Made by a program: the position numbers and the translations under genes. 64,000 nt of DNA from assembly GCF_947497025.1 (NCBI RefSeq), contig NZ_CANMFC010000002.1:480966-544965 (forward strand), written 5' to 3'. This stretch comes from an uncultured Kushneria sp. (GTDB lineage Bacteria; Pseudomonadota; Gammaproteobacteria; Pseudomonadales; Halomonadaceae). Shown here in pieces: positions 46,180-57,075 of this stretch; position 1 is the first letter of the stretch; each line of letters starts with the position of its first letter. Below the pieces are notes generated by a model, which saw only the letters and a program-made list of their open reading frames with translations, was not told where the DNA came from and searched no databases.

Positions 46180-47025
46180 ATGGCCCGAAGGCCCAATGCA
46201 CGCACCCTGTTTGTGTCCGATCTTCATCTGGGCACACCTGATGCCCAGGCACAGCTGCTGCTCAACCTGATGCAGCTGGTGCGCCCCGAGCGGCTTTATC
46301 TGGTTGGCGATGTCTTTGATCTGATTGCCATGAAGCGTCGGGCCATATCGGTACTGGATGCCCATCAGCAGCGGCTGGTGCGCCATATCCTGCGGTTGGC
46401 ACGTACCGGCTGCGAGGTGATCTATATCCCGGGCAATCACGACGCTGCCTTTCGTACCTTCTGTGGCGAAACCTTTCGCAATATCGAAGTCCGGCGCGAC
46501 GCCATCCATGTCACAAAGGATGGCAGGCGGCTGCTGGTCAGCCATGGGGACGAGTTCGATGGCCACTTCAAGGCGCCACGATGGAAGCTGGTAGTAGGTG
46601 AGATGGCACTGCATACCATGCGACGCACCAATCGCTGGACCGTGCAGGCCCGTCGTCGCCTGGGGCGTCCGTACTGGTCGCTGTCGGCGGCGCTCAAGCG
46701 GCGTTCAGGCAACGTCAAACACTTTGCCGGTGCCTTTCGTCAATCGGCACTGGCGCGCGTACGTCGTGAAGAGGTGGATGGCTACATCGGTGGCCATATT
46801 CACATCCCTTTTTTCGGCGAGTGTGAAGGTTTTGTGTACTGTAACGACGGTGACTGGGTAGAAAACTGTACCGCCCTGGTCGAAGAGTTTGATGGTCGGC
46901 TGCGCCTGGTTGACTGGCAGAACCAGACGCTGGTAGATGACCCCAGGCCGCCTTCCGGGCACCGTGAAAAAACCGAGGCAGAGGACTGGCTGGCCGATGA
47001 GGAGACCGGAACAACTTCTGGTTAA
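46180..47025 (+). CDS. LpxH-like calcineurin-type metallophosphoesterase
   Basis: This is a 281-residue cytoplasmic or membrane-associated phosphoesterase. Metal-binding motifs appear in order: FVSDLHLGT, GDVFD, PGNHD, SHGDEFD and GGHIH. They match UDP-2,3-diacylglucosamine hydrolases, which make lipid X in lipid A synthesis, and a related group of unknown role (often called LpxH2). The C-terminal 30 residues are acidic and variable. GGGAGG precedes the ATG. I cannot tell whether it is the housekeeping LpxH. Confidence 0.8.
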   Translation: MARRPNARTLFVSDLHLGTPDAQAQLLLNLMQLVRPERLYLVGDVFDLIAMKRRAISVLDAHQQRLVRHILRLARTGCEVIYIPGNHDAAFRTFCGETFRNIEVRRDAIHVTKDGRRLLVSHGDEFDGHFKAPRWKLVVGEMALHTMRRTNRWTVQARRRLGRPYWSLSAALKRRSGNVKHFAGAFRQSALARVRREEVDGYIGGHIHIPFFGECEGFVYCNDGDWVENCTALVEEFDGRLRLVDWQNQTLVDDPRPPSGHREKTEAEDWLADEETGTTSG

Positions 47026-47380
47026 AATAAAATTAATGCCGGCGATTTCTCGTAACTGATTGAATCAAATCGGATTTTAATGGTCATAAAAAATTATGGC
47101 GTTTACTTTTGAAACCCGATGATGACAAAACGTACAATGTCCCTGAAAATCGGCTGATGCGGCATTTTGTCCTCACGACGCCAGCCGCATGACTATTTCC
47201 CTATCCCTTCTTTATTCGCATCACCTGATAAAAATTATCCCAATCATGGGAAGTATTAATAATCGGCGAAGTCATGCCGATAAACAGTGACTGGTCACAT
47301 CGGCCAATGGTCGATGTTCAAGCATGACGCCTGCCCGCCCTGATAGCCGGTAACCCGGCAGGCGATGAGGAGATTGACCC
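47026..47380 (+). promoter_or_regulatory. AT-rich leader of the formate dehydrogenase operon
   Basis: These 355 bases are clearly more AT-rich than the rest of the window and hold no convincing gene. A small palindrome TGATTGAATCA lies at 47057-47067, but its half-sites are too close for a standard FNR site. The operon promoter should lie in this region. Confidence 0.4.
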
Positions 47381-50300
47381 ATGACGGTTAATGTAACCCG
47401 AAGACAGTTCTTCAAGCTGGGGGCGGCCGGTGTGGCCTCTTCCAGCATGGCGATGATGGGGTTTGCCCCGGAGTCCGCTGAAGCATCCGTGCGCCAGTTC
47501 AAGCTGACGCACGCCAAGGAAACCCGCAACAATTGCACCTATTGCTCGGTGGGCTGCGGCATCCTGATCTATAGCCATGGCGACGGTTCCAAAAATGCTC
47601 GCCAGGAAGTCTTCCACATCGAGGGCGACCCGGATCATCCGGTCTCTCGCGGCTCTCTGTGCCCGAAGGGCTCGGGGCTTCTCGATTTCGTGCGCAGCGA
47701 AGGGCGTCTTGAGTACCCGCAGGTCCGTGCACCGGGCTCGAGCGAGTGGAAGCGCGTCAGCTGGGATGAGGCGCTCGACAAGATTGCGCGCTACATCAAG
47801 GATGATCGTGATGCCAATTTTGTCGAGCGTGACGAAAACGGTGGCACGGTCAATCATTGGACCACGACCGGCTTTCTGGCCGCTTCGGGTTCCTCCAATG
47901 AGGCGGGTTACATCACCCACAAGGTGGTGCGTAACCTTGGCATGGTAGCGTTCGACAACCAGGCGCGCGTCTGACACGGACCGACGGTGGCAGGTCTTGC
48001 CCCAACATTCGGTCGCGGTGCGATGACCAATCACTGGGTCGACATCCGCAATGCCAATCTGATTCTTTCAATGGGCGGCAATTCTGCCGAGGCTCACCCC
48101 GTGGGCTTTCGCTGGGTTACCGAGGCCATTGAGCACAACAAGGCCAAGCTGATCTGCATTGATCCGCGCTATACGCGTACCTGTGCAGTGGCAGACTACA
48201 AGGCCTTTATCCGTACCGGGACTGACATCACGTTTCTGGGCGGTTTGATTCATTACCTGATCACGACCGATCAGGTACAGCACGAGTATGTCCTCAACTA
48301 CACCGATGCCTCGCTGATCGTGCATGACGACTACGGCTTTGAAGACGGCATCTTTACCGGCTACAACCCGGATCAGCACTCCTATGATGACAAGTCATCG
48401 TGGATGTATAAGCTCGGTGATGACGGCTATGCCCTGCGCGACACGTCGCTTCAACACCCCAGATGCGTCTATCAGTTGATGCGTGAGCACTACAGCCGCT
48501 ATGACATCGATACGGTGTCGAGCATCTGTGGCATGCCCAGAGAGCACATCGAACATATCTGGGCGGAAATCGGCAAGATGGCCGTGCCGCACAAGACCAT
48601 GACGATGCTCTATGCGCTGGGCTGGACGCAGCATTCGATTGGTTCGCAGATCATCCGTACGGCCGCCATGGTCCAGCTGTTGCTGGGCAATATGGGGATG
48701 CCGGGGGGCGGGGTGAATGCCCTGCGCGGTCACTCCAACATTCAGGGGCTGACCGATCTGGGGCTGCTTTCTCAGCTGTTGCCGGGCTATATGTCGCTGG
48801 CCAACGCGGGCGAGCAGGACTATCCGGCTTATATCAAAAAGCGTGCCAAGCAACCGATCCTGGAAGGTGAAGTCTCGTACTGGAAAAACTACGAGAAATT
48901 CCATGTCAGCCTGATGAAATCCTGGTTTGGCGATGCCGCCAACGAAGGCAACAACTGGTGTTTTGATTGGTTGCCGAAGCTTTCCAGACCGCTTTATGAC
49001 GTGCTGGATACCTTTGATCGCATGTACAAGGGTGAGATCAACGGGTATTTCTGTCAGGGCTTTAACCCGCTGGCATCGTTTCCCAATCGTCAGAAGGTCA
49101 CCGAAGGACTGTCCAGACTCAAGTATCTGGTCGTCATGGATCCGTTGAATACGGAAACCAGCGAGTTCTGGAAGAACTACGGCGAATACAACGACGTCGA
49201 TTCGAGCCAGATTCAGACCGAGGTGATTCGTCTACCGACCACCTGCTTTGCCGAGGATGACGGCTCGATCGTCAACAGTGCCCGCTGGCTGCAGTGGCAC
49301 TGGGCTGCCGCACCCGGACCGGGTGAAGCACGTCCTGATACTCGCATCATGGGTGATCTTTTTATCCGTATTCGCGAGCTCTACCGTCAGGAAGGGGGTG
49401 TTTTCCCCGATCCGATCCTGAATCTGAAATGGGACTACAACATTCCCGAAGCACCGTCCTCGGAAGAGCTGGCGCAGGAGTACAACGGGCGTGCGCTGGT
49501 CGATCTGACCGATGACAACGGTAACGTGACCCGCCGAGCCGGCGAGTTGCTGTCGAGCTTCTCGGAAATGACCGCTGATGGCCGTACGGCTTCGGGTTGC
49601 TGGATATTTTCCGGTGCCTGGACGCAGGACGGCAACCAGATGGCGCGTCGCGACAACTCCGATCCATACGGTACCGGCAATACGCTGGGCTGGGCATGGG
49701 CATGGCCGGCCAATCGACGCGTACTCTACAACCGTGCCAGTGCCGATACGCAGGGCCGGCCCTGGGGCAGGGAGAAGGCATTTGTCTGGTGGAGTAGCGA
49801 GCAGGGCCGCTGGATCGGGGCCGATGTCCCCGACTTTCCGCTGACGTCGGCACCCTCGGAGGGTGTGGGTCCGTTTATCATGCAGCCTTCCGGTGGCGGT
49901 AACTTCTTCGCTGGACAGAGCATGGTCGATGGCCCGTTCCCCGAGCACTATGAGCCGTACGAGTCGCCGATCGACAACAATCCGCTGCATCCGAACAACC
50001 CGCTGGCGAGAAACAATCCGGCGGGACGTATCTTCGACAAGGATCGCGCGGATCTGGGAACTCGAGAAGAGTTTCCGCATGCGGCCACGACCTATCGCCT
50101 GACCGAGCATTTCCACTACTGGACCAAGCACGCAAAACTCAATGCGGTCGTGCAGCCGGAGCAGTTTGTGGAGATCAGTCATCAGCTGGCTGAAGAGATT
50201 GGAGTGGTCGCCGGTGACTGGGTAAGGGTCTCTTCCAACCGGGGCTTTATCAAGGCTGTCGCCGTGGTAACCAAACGTATGCAGCCCATGCGTATTGGTG

Positions 50301-50458
50301 ATCGCGACGTGCATCACGTGGGTATTCCGATTCACTGGGGCTTCACGGGCGTGGCGAAAAAGGGCTATCTGGCCAATGCGCTGACGCCGGTTGTGGGCGA
50401 TGCCAATACCCAGACACCGGAATACAAGTCATTCATCGTCAAGGTCGAAAAGGCATAA
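47381..50458 (+). CDS. fdnG: Selenocysteine-containing formate dehydrogenase, alpha (molybdopterin) subunit
   Basis: This is a 1025-residue catalytic subunit that oxidises formate to CO2. The twin-arginine signal (TRRQFFKLG) exports the folded protein. The N-terminal CTYCSVGC with downstream Cys holds a [4Fe-4S] cluster. The codon at 47972-47974 is TGA in the context [13 protein letters not shown], exactly where FdnG-type enzymes carry selenocysteine (Sec198 here), and the frame continues unbroken to 50458. A SECIS-like hairpin follows the TGA. It heads an operon with the beta and gamma subunits and fdhE, and the Sec-insertion genes lie just downstream. Automatic gene callers would split it at the TGA. 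Confidence 0.96.
47972..48014 (+). promoter_or_regulatory. SECIS element and selenocysteine codon in fdnG
   Basis: The TGA starts the element. ACCGA (47980-47984) can pair with TCGGT (48009-48013), and GGCA (47989-47992) with TGCC (47998-48001), presenting a GGTCT apical loop. This is the same arrangement and loop sequence as in E. coli formate dehydrogenase mRNAs, where SelB binds. Confidence 0.88.
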
Positions 50459-50468
50459 GGGAGGGCAT

Positions 50469-51416
50469 ATGATCAATTCACAAAATATCGTTGCCCGCTC
50501 CGCGACGACACTGCCGGCACCCCATGCGCGCGACAACGTGGTGGAAGTGGCCAAGCTGATCGATGTCTCCAAGTGCATCGGTTGCAAGGCCTGCCAGGTC
50601 GCCTGCATGGAGTGGAATGACCTTCGTGATGACGTGGGCGAATGTCATGGGGTGTATGACAACCCCATGGACCTGACCGCCGAGTCCTGGACCGTCATGC
50701 GGTTCAACGAAGTGGAAATGGAGGCCGTGGGCGGTTCAAGCGAAAGCAAGGACAAGCAGTTGTCCTGGCTGATTCGCAAGGATGGCTGCATGCATTGTGC
50801 CGAACCGGGCTGTCTTGAAGCCTGCCCGGCTCCCGGTGCCATCGTGCAGTACGCCAACGGTATCGTCGACTTCGATTCCAATAACTGCATTGGCTGTGGC
50901 TACTGTATTACCGGTTGCCCGTTCAACATTCCGCGCATCTCGGAAAAGGACAGCAAGTCCTACAAGTGCACCCTGTGCTCCGATCGTGTCAATGTTGGAC
51001 TGGAACCGGCCTGCGTCAAGGCCTGCCCGACCAACTGCATCGAGTTTGGCAGCAAGAAGGACATGCTGGCGCGCGCCGACAAGCGCGTGAATGACCTGAA
51101 GGAACGTGGTTTTGAAAAGGCCGGGATCTACGATCCGGCGGGTGTAGGCGGCACGCACGTCATGTATGTGTTGCATCATCATGACGAGCCCGGGCTCTAT
51201 CACGGTCTGCCGAAGGATCCACGCATTTCGCCGGTCGTCGGCGCCTGGAAGGGCGTTACCAAGCCCATCATGTCCGCCATTCTGGGGATCACGGCGTTTG
51301 CCGGCTTCTTCCACTACATCACCAAGGGCCCGAAGGAAGAGCCTACGGATGAAGAGATGTTCGGCGAAGGCGATGACCATCATCATGTCTCACGTGAAGA
51401 GGAGCATCGGTCATGA
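50469..51416 (+). CDS. fdxH: Formate dehydrogenase, beta (iron-sulfur) subunit
   Basis: This is a 315-residue electron-transfer subunit. Four Cys-rich clusters bind [4Fe-4S]: [35 protein letters not shown] and CTLCSDR with a following CVKAC. A single C-terminal hydrophobic helix ([22 protein letters not shown]) anchors it in the membrane facing the periplasm. ATG 50469 follows GGGAGG and starts ten bases after the alpha stop. It has no signal peptide of its own, so it travels with the Tat-exported alpha subunit. Confidence 0.95.
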   Translation: MINSQNIVARSATTLPAPHARDNVVEVAKLIDVSKCIGCKACQVACMEWNDLRDDVGECHGVYDNPMDLTAESWTVMRFNEVEMEAVGGSSESKDKQLSWLIRKDGCMHCAEPGCLEACPAPGAIVQYANGIVDFDSNNCIGCGYCITGCPFNIPRISEKDSKSYKCTLCSDRVNVGLEPACVKACPTNCIEFGSKKDMLARADKRVNDLKERGFEKAGIYDPAGVGGTHVMYVLHHHDEPGLYHGLPKDPRISPVVGAWKGVTKPIMSAILGITAFAGFFHYITKGPKEEPTDEEMFGEGDDHHHVSREEEHRS

Positions 51417-52129
51417 ATTTCAAGAAACAAAAGACCATGCTGCGTTACGGCCCGGGTACCCGGGCCAATCACTGGGCAATGGCAGGCGCTTTTATCCTGC
51501 TGACGCTGTCAGGACTTGCCTTCTTCCATCCGCCGTTTTTCTTTTTGAGTAATACACTGGGCGGACCGGTCTGGTCGCGAGTGCTGCACCCCTTCATCGG
51601 CGTAGTGTTGTTTGTGCTGTTCGTCATCATTGCGGTGCGACAGCTCAAATACAATCTGCTGATGAAAAACGATGTGCAGTGGATGCGACAGATGGGCGAT
51701 GTGCTCAACAACCGGGATGACAAGCTGCCGCCGATTGGCAAGTACAATCCGGGTCAGAAGATGGTGTATTGGGCGCTGATCCTCTGTATTCCGGTGCTGT
51801 TGATCACGGGTGTGATCATGTGGCGGCCCTGGTTTGCCGGATTCTTCCCCATTCCGCTGATTCGCGTGGCGAGTCTTGTGCATGCACTGGCCGCTTTTAT
51901 CGGTATTGCGACCATCATCGTGCATGTGTATGCCGCCATCTGGGTCAAGGGCTCGATCAAGGCCATGACCCGCGGTCACGTCACTCATGCCTGGGCGAAA
52001 CATCACCATCCGCTCTGGTATGAAGACGAAATGAAAAAGCCCTCGCAGCGTGCGGGAGACGAGAACGCTTCCGAGCGTGACACGACATCCCATCACGGAG
52101 CTCGCCATGACGGCCGAACATCAGGCTGA
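51413..52129 (+). CDS. fdnI: Formate dehydrogenase, gamma subunit (cytochrome b556)
   Basis: This 238-residue membrane subunit has four transmembrane helices and passes electrons to quinone. [22 protein letters not shown] holds a haem-ligand His, and [21 protein letters not shown] carries further ones. It overlaps the beta gene as ATGA, a sign of coupled translation. The tail is longer and more polar than that of E. coli FdnI. Confidence 0.93.
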   Translation: MNFKKQKTMLRYGPGTRANHWAMAGAFILLTLSGLAFFHPPFFFLSNTLGGPVWSRVLHPFIGVVLFVLFVIIAVRQLKYNLLMKNDVQWMRQMGDVLNNRDDKLPPIGKYNPGQKMVYWALILCIPVLLITGVIMWRPWFAGFFPIPLIRVASLVHALAAFIGIATIIVHVYAAIWVKGSIKAMTRGHVTHAWAKHHHPLWYEDEMKKPSQRAGDENASERDTTSHHGARHDGRTSG

Positions 52130-53048
52130 ACATGATTACGGTGCTATCCCCGGCGGGGTCGTTGAACCCCCCGTCGTGGTGCTGCCCGAACGACGTCTTT
52201 TCAGTCATCGGGCGCGACGCCTGCGTGATCTTTCCAGACGCATGCGTTCGATGGCCGATTTTCTCGGCTTTGCTGCGCGCCTGGCGCAGGCTCAGCATCA
52301 GGTGTTGCAAAAACGCACCAGCACCTTTCAGCCGGACAGTCAGGCCTTTGATCTGGCTCTTGAACACGGCATGCCGCCACTTTCGGTTCAGTCGCTGCAG
52401 GCTGATCTGGACTGGCAGGAAGATCTGGACGCTTTGTGTGACGCACTGGAGCTCAACGTGGGGCAGGCGCAGCAGCAGTTGATCCGCCAGCTGCGCCAGC
52501 TCGATCACGGGGCGCGCCGAGAGATCGCGACCGAGGTGCTCAATGCCGGCAGGGGGACGCAGGATACCCGTGCCTTCATGCCACTGGTGGCAGCCGTCCT
52601 GCAGGTGGCATGGCTTCGCCAGTGCTCCGTGCTTCCCCGTCCGCCGAAGCGCGCAGAGGGCACGGCCCAGACGGTATGTCCCTGCTGTGGTGCATTGCCA
52701 GTGGCCAGTCTCATTCAGGTAGGGCGTGAGCGTTCCCGCGTACGCTACATGCAGTGCTCGATCTGTGCTGCCGAGTGGTACATGGAACGGGCCCGCTGCA
52801 CGACCTGCTTTGAAACCGGCAAGCTGGATTATGTCGGTCTTGAGGGCGAGGATGGCAAGCGTCCGCTACCGATCAGGGCGGAAACCTGTGGCGACTGCCA
52901 AAGCTACGTGAAGATCATCCATCGCGATACCGAGGTGGATGCCGATGCCCTGGCCGACGATCTGGCAAGTCTGGGGCTGGATATCATGATTGCCCGCGAA
53001 CGTGATATCGGACGCAGCAGCTACAATCCCTGGCTGATTGCTGGCTGA
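52107..53048 (+). CDS. fdhE: Formate dehydrogenase accessory protein FdhE
   Basis: This is a 313-residue cytoplasmic protein needed for maturation of respiratory formate dehydrogenases. Rubredoxin-like Cys pairs are seen in order: CPCC, CSIC, CTTC and CGDC, within the family blocks RYMQCSICAAEWYMERARC and DYVGLEGE. ATG 52107, with CACGGAG upstream, overlaps the end of the gamma gene by 23 bases. It is the fourth gene of the operon; a terminator follows. Confidence 0.94.
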   Translation: MTAEHQAEHDYGAIPGGVVEPPVVVLPERRLFSHRARRLRDLSRRMRSMADFLGFAARLAQAQHQVLQKRTSTFQPDSQAFDLALEHGMPPLSVQSLQADLDWQEDLDALCDALELNVGQAQQQLIRQLRQLDHGARREIATEVLNAGRGTQDTRAFMPLVAAVLQVAWLRQCSVLPRPPKRAEGTAQTVCPCCGALPVASLIQVGRERSRVRYMQCSICAAEWYMERARCTTCFETGKLDYVGLEGEDGKRPLPIRAETCGDCQSYVKIIHRDTEVDADALADDLASLGLDIMIARERDIGRSSYNPWLIAG

Positions 53049-53068
53049 TCCTCATGTCTGGCTTTGTA

Positions 53069-53095
53069 AACGCGCTCAATATGAGCGCGTTTTTT
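53069..53095 (+). terminator. Terminator after fdhE
   Basis: AACGCGCTCA pairs with TGAGCGCGTT around ATA and runs into six T. It separates the formate dehydrogenase operon from selAB. Confidence 0.88.
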
Positions 53096-53322
53096 ATGCG
53101 GTTATATCAAAACGGTCTCTGTAGAAAATGTATGCTACTTGTTTCAATACTTTTTTAATGGATGATGACCGGCTTGAATGATCGTGTACCGTATGGTCCG
53201 ATTTCAGTACATTACCCTTCCTGCGGCCCTGCCGGACCTTCAATGGATGGCAGAGTCTGCATGACAGGATGAGACGTGTTTTTATGAATGCTCTCGCCCC
53301 GACCTCATGAAAGGAGCCCCTG

Positions 53323-54741
53323 ATGGATGACCTGCGTCGTTACCTGCCGGCAGTGGATGTGCTGCTGTCCCATCAGGCGATGGAGCGCTCGCAGATCAGC
53401 CACCGTCTTAAAAGACGTGCCGTGCGCGACCTGCTTGCCAGCGAACGCCAGCGGCTTTCCCGGGCTGGTGCCACGCTTCTCGAGCCGGAACAGCTGGTCA
53501 CGCAGGCACTTGGTATGGCCCGGTCATTGAGCGCCTCCAGTGCGCCCAGCGTTTTCAACCTGACCGGTACCGTCATCCATACCAATCTGGGGCGGGCACC
53601 GCTGGCCGAGCCTGCCATCGCGGCCATGACCCGGGCCGCCCGATATTCCCTGGCGCTGGAGTACGACATCGACAGCGGACAGCGGGGGGATCGCGATCAC
53701 GTCGTTGAATCGCTTTTATGCGAGCTGACCGGAGCTGAAGCCGCCACCGTGGTCAACAATAATGCTGCCGCCGTCGTGCTGACGCTGTCGGCGCTGGGGG
53801 CCGGTCGTGAAGCCGTCATTTCACGCGGGGAGCTCATTGAAATCGGGGGCTCGTTTCGCCTGCCCGACATCATGCACACCTCCGGCTGTTATCTGCGCGA
53901 AGTCGGGACCACCAATCGCACCCACGCGCGCGATTTCGAGCAGGCCATGGGAGAGGCCACCGGCATGATCTTCAAGGCGCATACCTCCAACTACGCTGTT
54001 GAAGGCTTTACGGCCGCCGTTGAAGAGAGCGAGCTGGCCCGCATTGCACATGCCCGGGAAGTGCCCTTCATTGTCGATCTGGGCAGTGGGGCGCTTACGG
54101 ATATGGCCGCGCTGGGGCTGCCCGATGAGGCCCGTCCTCGCCAGAGTATCGAGGCTGGAGCAGACGTGGTGACCTTCAGCGGTGACAAGCTGCTTGGCGG
54201 CCCCCAGTGTGGCCTGATCGTAGGCAGTCGTGACTATATCGATCGTATCCGGCGGCATCCGCTCAAGCGCGCGCTGCGTGTCGACAAGCTGATCATGAGC
54301 GCGCTGGAGGCCACCCTGCAGCTTTACCGTGACAGCGACGAGATCGAGCGCGATATCCCGACACTGACGCTGCTGACACGTTCGCAGGACGATATTGCCG
54401 CCACGGCCGAGCGTCTGCTGCCGGCCCTTGTCGAGCATCTACCCGATATGCAGGTCAGCATCGCCTCATGCAAAAGCCAGCTGGGCAGTGGTGCCTTGCC
54501 GGTGGATCGCCTGCCCAGTCATGCGCTCGTGGTGGCATCGACCACGCATGAGCGCCGCGCAGGGGAGCGCAGCTTGCGCCTGATTGAAACCGCTTTCAGA
54601 CAACTGCCAAGACCTGTCATTGGACGACGGCATGATGGGGCGCTCTGGCTTGATCTGCGCTGTCTTCAGGGCGAGGCCGAGGAGCGCGCCTTCGTGGAGC
54701 AGCTCTGTCATCTCTCGCTCAATCGGAAAACCGGATCATGA
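53323..54741 (+). CDS. selA: L-seryl-tRNA(Sec) selenium transferase
   Basis: This is a 472-residue PLP enzyme that converts seryl-tRNA(Sec) to selenocysteinyl-tRNA(Sec). TVIHTNLGRAPLAEPAI near the N-terminus, EYDIDSGQRGDRD, NNNAAAVVLTL and the PLP-Lys motif FSGDKLLGGPQCGLI match SelA throughout. GAAAGGAG lies before the ATG. It overlaps selB by four bases and needs selenophosphate made by SelD, whose gene is not in the window. Confidence 0.96.
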   Translation: MDDLRRYLPAVDVLLSHQAMERSQISHRLKRRAVRDLLASERQRLSRAGATLLEPEQLVTQALGMARSLSASSAPSVFNLTGTVIHTNLGRAPLAEPAIAAMTRAARYSLALEYDIDSGQRGDRDHVVESLLCELTGAEAATVVNNNAAAVVLTLSALGAGREAVISRGELIEIGGSFRLPDIMHTSGCYLREVGTTNRTHARDFEQAMGEATGMIFKAHTSNYAVEGFTAAVEESELARIAHAREVPFIVDLGSGALTDMAALGLPDEARPRQSIEAGADVVTFSGDKLLGGPQCGLIVGSRDYIDRIRRHPLKRALRVDKLIMSALEATLQLYRDSDEIERDIPTLTLLTRSQDDIAATAERLLPALVEHLPDMQVSIASCKSQLGSGALPVDRLPSHALVVASTTHERRAGERSLRLIETAFRQLPRPVIGRRHDGALWLDLRCLQGEAEERAFVEQLCHLSLNRKTGS

Positions 54742-56669
54742 TCGTAGGAACGGCAGGCCATGTTGATCATGGCAAGACAGCCCTGATTCACTCGCTGACC
54801 GGCATCAGCACCGACCGTCTGAGCGAAGAGCAGGCCCGCGGCCTGACCATCGAGGCCGGCTATGCCTACCCGGAGATGTCTGACGATTTCGAACTCGGGT
54901 TTATCGATGTGCCCGGGCATGAAAGGTTTATCCACAACATGCTTTCGGGCGTGGCAGGTATTGATACCATGCTGCTGGTTGTGGCGGCCGATGATGGCGT
55001 CATGCCACAGACCCGGGAGCATCTGCAGATACTGCGTCTGCTGGGCATCGATCGCGGTGTGGTGGCGCTGACCAAGTGTGACCTGGTCGAGCGGCAGCGG
55101 GTTCTGGAGGTGCATGAGGAAATTCAGGCCCTTCTGGCCGGCTCGCCGCTGGAAGACTCGCGGGTCTTTGAAGTTTCCAGTCGGACCGGTGAGGGTATCG
55201 CCGCGCTCAAGGACGAACTCTGGAGACGGGCTCAGGCCAGCGATGCCGAAGTCACGCAGGGCAACTTCCGCATGGCCGTGGATCGTGCCTTTACCAAAAC
55301 CGGTTCAGGGCTTGTGGTCACGGGCACGGTCGTGGCCGGCGAGATCTCGGTTGGAGACAGCGTCAGATTGTTTCCATCCGATCATGGTGCCCGTGTCAGG
55401 GGACTTCGACGCCAGGGGCGCGTAGCAGAACATGCCCGCCAGGGAGACAGGCTTGCCCTGAACCTGGCAGGGCCGGGCATCGACCGGGAGATCGTTCAAC
55501 GCGGTGACTGGGTGGTGGCTCAGGCCCTGCCGACACCGTCGCTGACGCGCGTGGATATTGCTCTGGAGCTGCTGGAAGATGCGCCCCCTCTGAGTCACTG
55601 GTCGGGTGTGCATCTGCATCTGGGGGCATCGCACGTTACCGGGCGTATTTCCCTGCTGGAAGGCCAGCAGCTGCTGCCCGGCGGACGCATGCTGGCACAG
55701 ATGATTCTGGAATCACCTCTGCATGCCTGCCTGGGGGATCGCGTGATCGTTCGCGATCATGGCGCACGGTATACCATTGGTGGCGCTGTCGTGCTTGACG
55801 GCACACCGCCGCGCCGCGGTCAGCGCTCAAAGGCACGGCTTCAGTGGCTGGAGAGCTGTCGTCAGGCGGTCATGGCCAGCCCCGCAGGTATCTCTCTGGC
55901 TGAACCGCTTAAAGTGGCTCTGACGCTGCGCCCGGACGGCCCGGACGTTTATGGCCTGGCGCGGAACTTCAATCGTACCCCCGCCTCGCTGGCCCGGGAG
56001 TTCGAGGCGCTGGGGGCATGGGTCATCAGTGCTGGCCAGGAGATGCGAGCCTTTTCACCGCAGGCACTGGAGTCACTTCGAGTGCGCATACTCGAGGTGG
56101 TCGCTGACAATCACGAGCGTGAGCCGGCCATGCTGGGCACCGAACGCGAGCGTCTGCGCCGTCAGGTCATGCCGGGGCTTCCCAGTGCGCTGTTTCGCCA
56201 GATTGTTCAGCCGCTGATGACGACAGGAATGCTGAAACAGCATGGCCCCTTTTTGTCGCTGCCGGAGCATCAGGCGGCGCTGTCCGATGAGGAAGAGACA
56301 CTGTGGCAGCAGATCCAGCCGTATCTTGCTGCAACGCCCTTTGATCCGCCCAGAGTGCGGGATCTGGTGGGAATGACCGGTATTGAAGAGGGACAGGTGC
56401 GTCAGGTGTTGACCTCGGCGGCGCGCCTGGGTCGGGTCTATCATGTGCGCCGCGATCATTTCTTCCTCGCCCGGTCCGTCTCCGAGATGGCCGACATGAT
56501 CCAACAGCTTGAGCAGACACAGGGCGCGGCACATGTGGCCAGCTTTCGTGATCAATTGGGTATCGGACGCAAGCTGGCCGTCATGATTCTGGAATTTTTT
56601 GATCGAATTGGCTATACACGGCGGGTGCGCGATGATCATGTCGTACGTCGGGCCGACATGTGGCATTAA
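54738..56669 (+). CDS. selB: Selenocysteine-specific elongation factor SelB
   Basis: This is a 643-residue GTPase that carries Sec-tRNA to the ribosome at UGA codons marked by a SECIS. The G motifs [16 protein letters not shown] and TKCDL are at the N-terminus; there are two EF-Tu-like beta barrels, then C-terminal winged helices that bind the SECIS (ending [16 protein letters not shown]). It overlaps selA as ATGA and is followed after 66 bases by the tRNA(Sec) gene, so the decoding factors are kept together. Confidence 0.96.
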   Translation: MIVGTAGHVDHGKTALIHSLTGISTDRLSEEQARGLTIEAGYAYPEMSDDFELGFIDVPGHERFIHNMLSGVAGIDTMLLVVAADDGVMPQTREHLQILRLLGIDRGVVALTKCDLVERQRVLEVHEEIQALLAGSPLEDSRVFEVSSRTGEGIAALKDELWRRAQASDAEVTQGNFRMAVDRAFTKTGSGLVVTGTVVAGEISVGDSVRLFPSDHGARVRGLRRQGRVAEHARQGDRLALNLAGPGIDREIVQRGDWVVAQALPTPSLTRVDIALELLEDAPPLSHWSGVHLHLGASHVTGRISLLEGQQLLPGGRMLAQMILESPLHACLGDRVIVRDHGARYTIGGAVVLDGTPPRRGQRSKARLQWLESCRQAVMASPAGISLAEPLKVALTLRPDGPDVYGLARNFNRTPASLAREFEALGAWVISAGQEMRAFSPQALESLRVRILEVVADNHEREPAMLGTERERLRRQVMPGLPSALFRQIVQPLMTTGMLKQHGPFLSLPEHQAALSDEEETLWQQIQPYLAATPFDPPRVRDLVGMTGIEEGQVRQVLTSAARLGRVYHVRRDHFFLARSVSEMADMIQQLEQTQGAAHVASFRDQLGIGRKLAVMILEFFDRIGYTRRVRDDHVVRRADMWH

Positions 56670-56735
56670 TTACGCTATCATGCAGACTTGCTGTAATACC
56701 TGTTGATGGTATGCCTGCTGACATCGTCCGATTAC

Positions 56736-56831
56736 GGAAAGGCTTCGTCCCCCGGTGGGGCGCTCGGGCTTCAAACCCGAGAGGGGCTGCCAGCAGTCCC
56801 TGGTGGGTTCGACTCCCACGCTTTTCCGCCA
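56736..56831 (+). tRNA. selC: tRNA-Sec (anticodon TCA)
   Basis: A 96-base tRNA gene. The eight-base-pair acceptor stem (GGAAAGGC near 56736, with GCTTTTCC near 56820), an extended D arm, anticodon TCA at 56771-56773 within CTTCAAA, a long variable arm (GGGGCTGCCAGCAGTCCC) and the GGTTCGACTCC T loop all match E. coli selC. The 3' GCCA is encoded. Confidence 0.96.
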
Positions 56832-57075
56832 TTCCGTCACCGGCCAATACAGCAGCATTCCTTTCCTTTTGTTGTTTCAAACACCTTTTGCGTGCCTGAT
56901 CATGAATCCTGCTTGATCAGTACCCCCGAATCTTTCATTTGGCCTGATCCCCCGGCGACGTCACAATACACGGCATCAATCGATGGTTGACCGCTGCCCT
57001 ACATGGGCAGATCAAGGGCGCACAAATGTCCTTGCCCGGTCGGCAGCATGACTCGTCAAAAGGACCTTCAGACCC

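Noticed and set aside
47057..47067. FNR site in the formate dehydrogenase leader
   Set aside because: TGATTGAATCA lacks the four-base centre between TTGAT and ATCAA half-sites.
47972..47974. Stop codon splitting the formate dehydrogenase alpha gene, as if it were a pseudogene
   Set aside because: The frame continues intact, the context matches the Sec codon of FdnG, a SECIS-like hairpin follows, and selA, selB and tRNA-Sec are encoded nearby.
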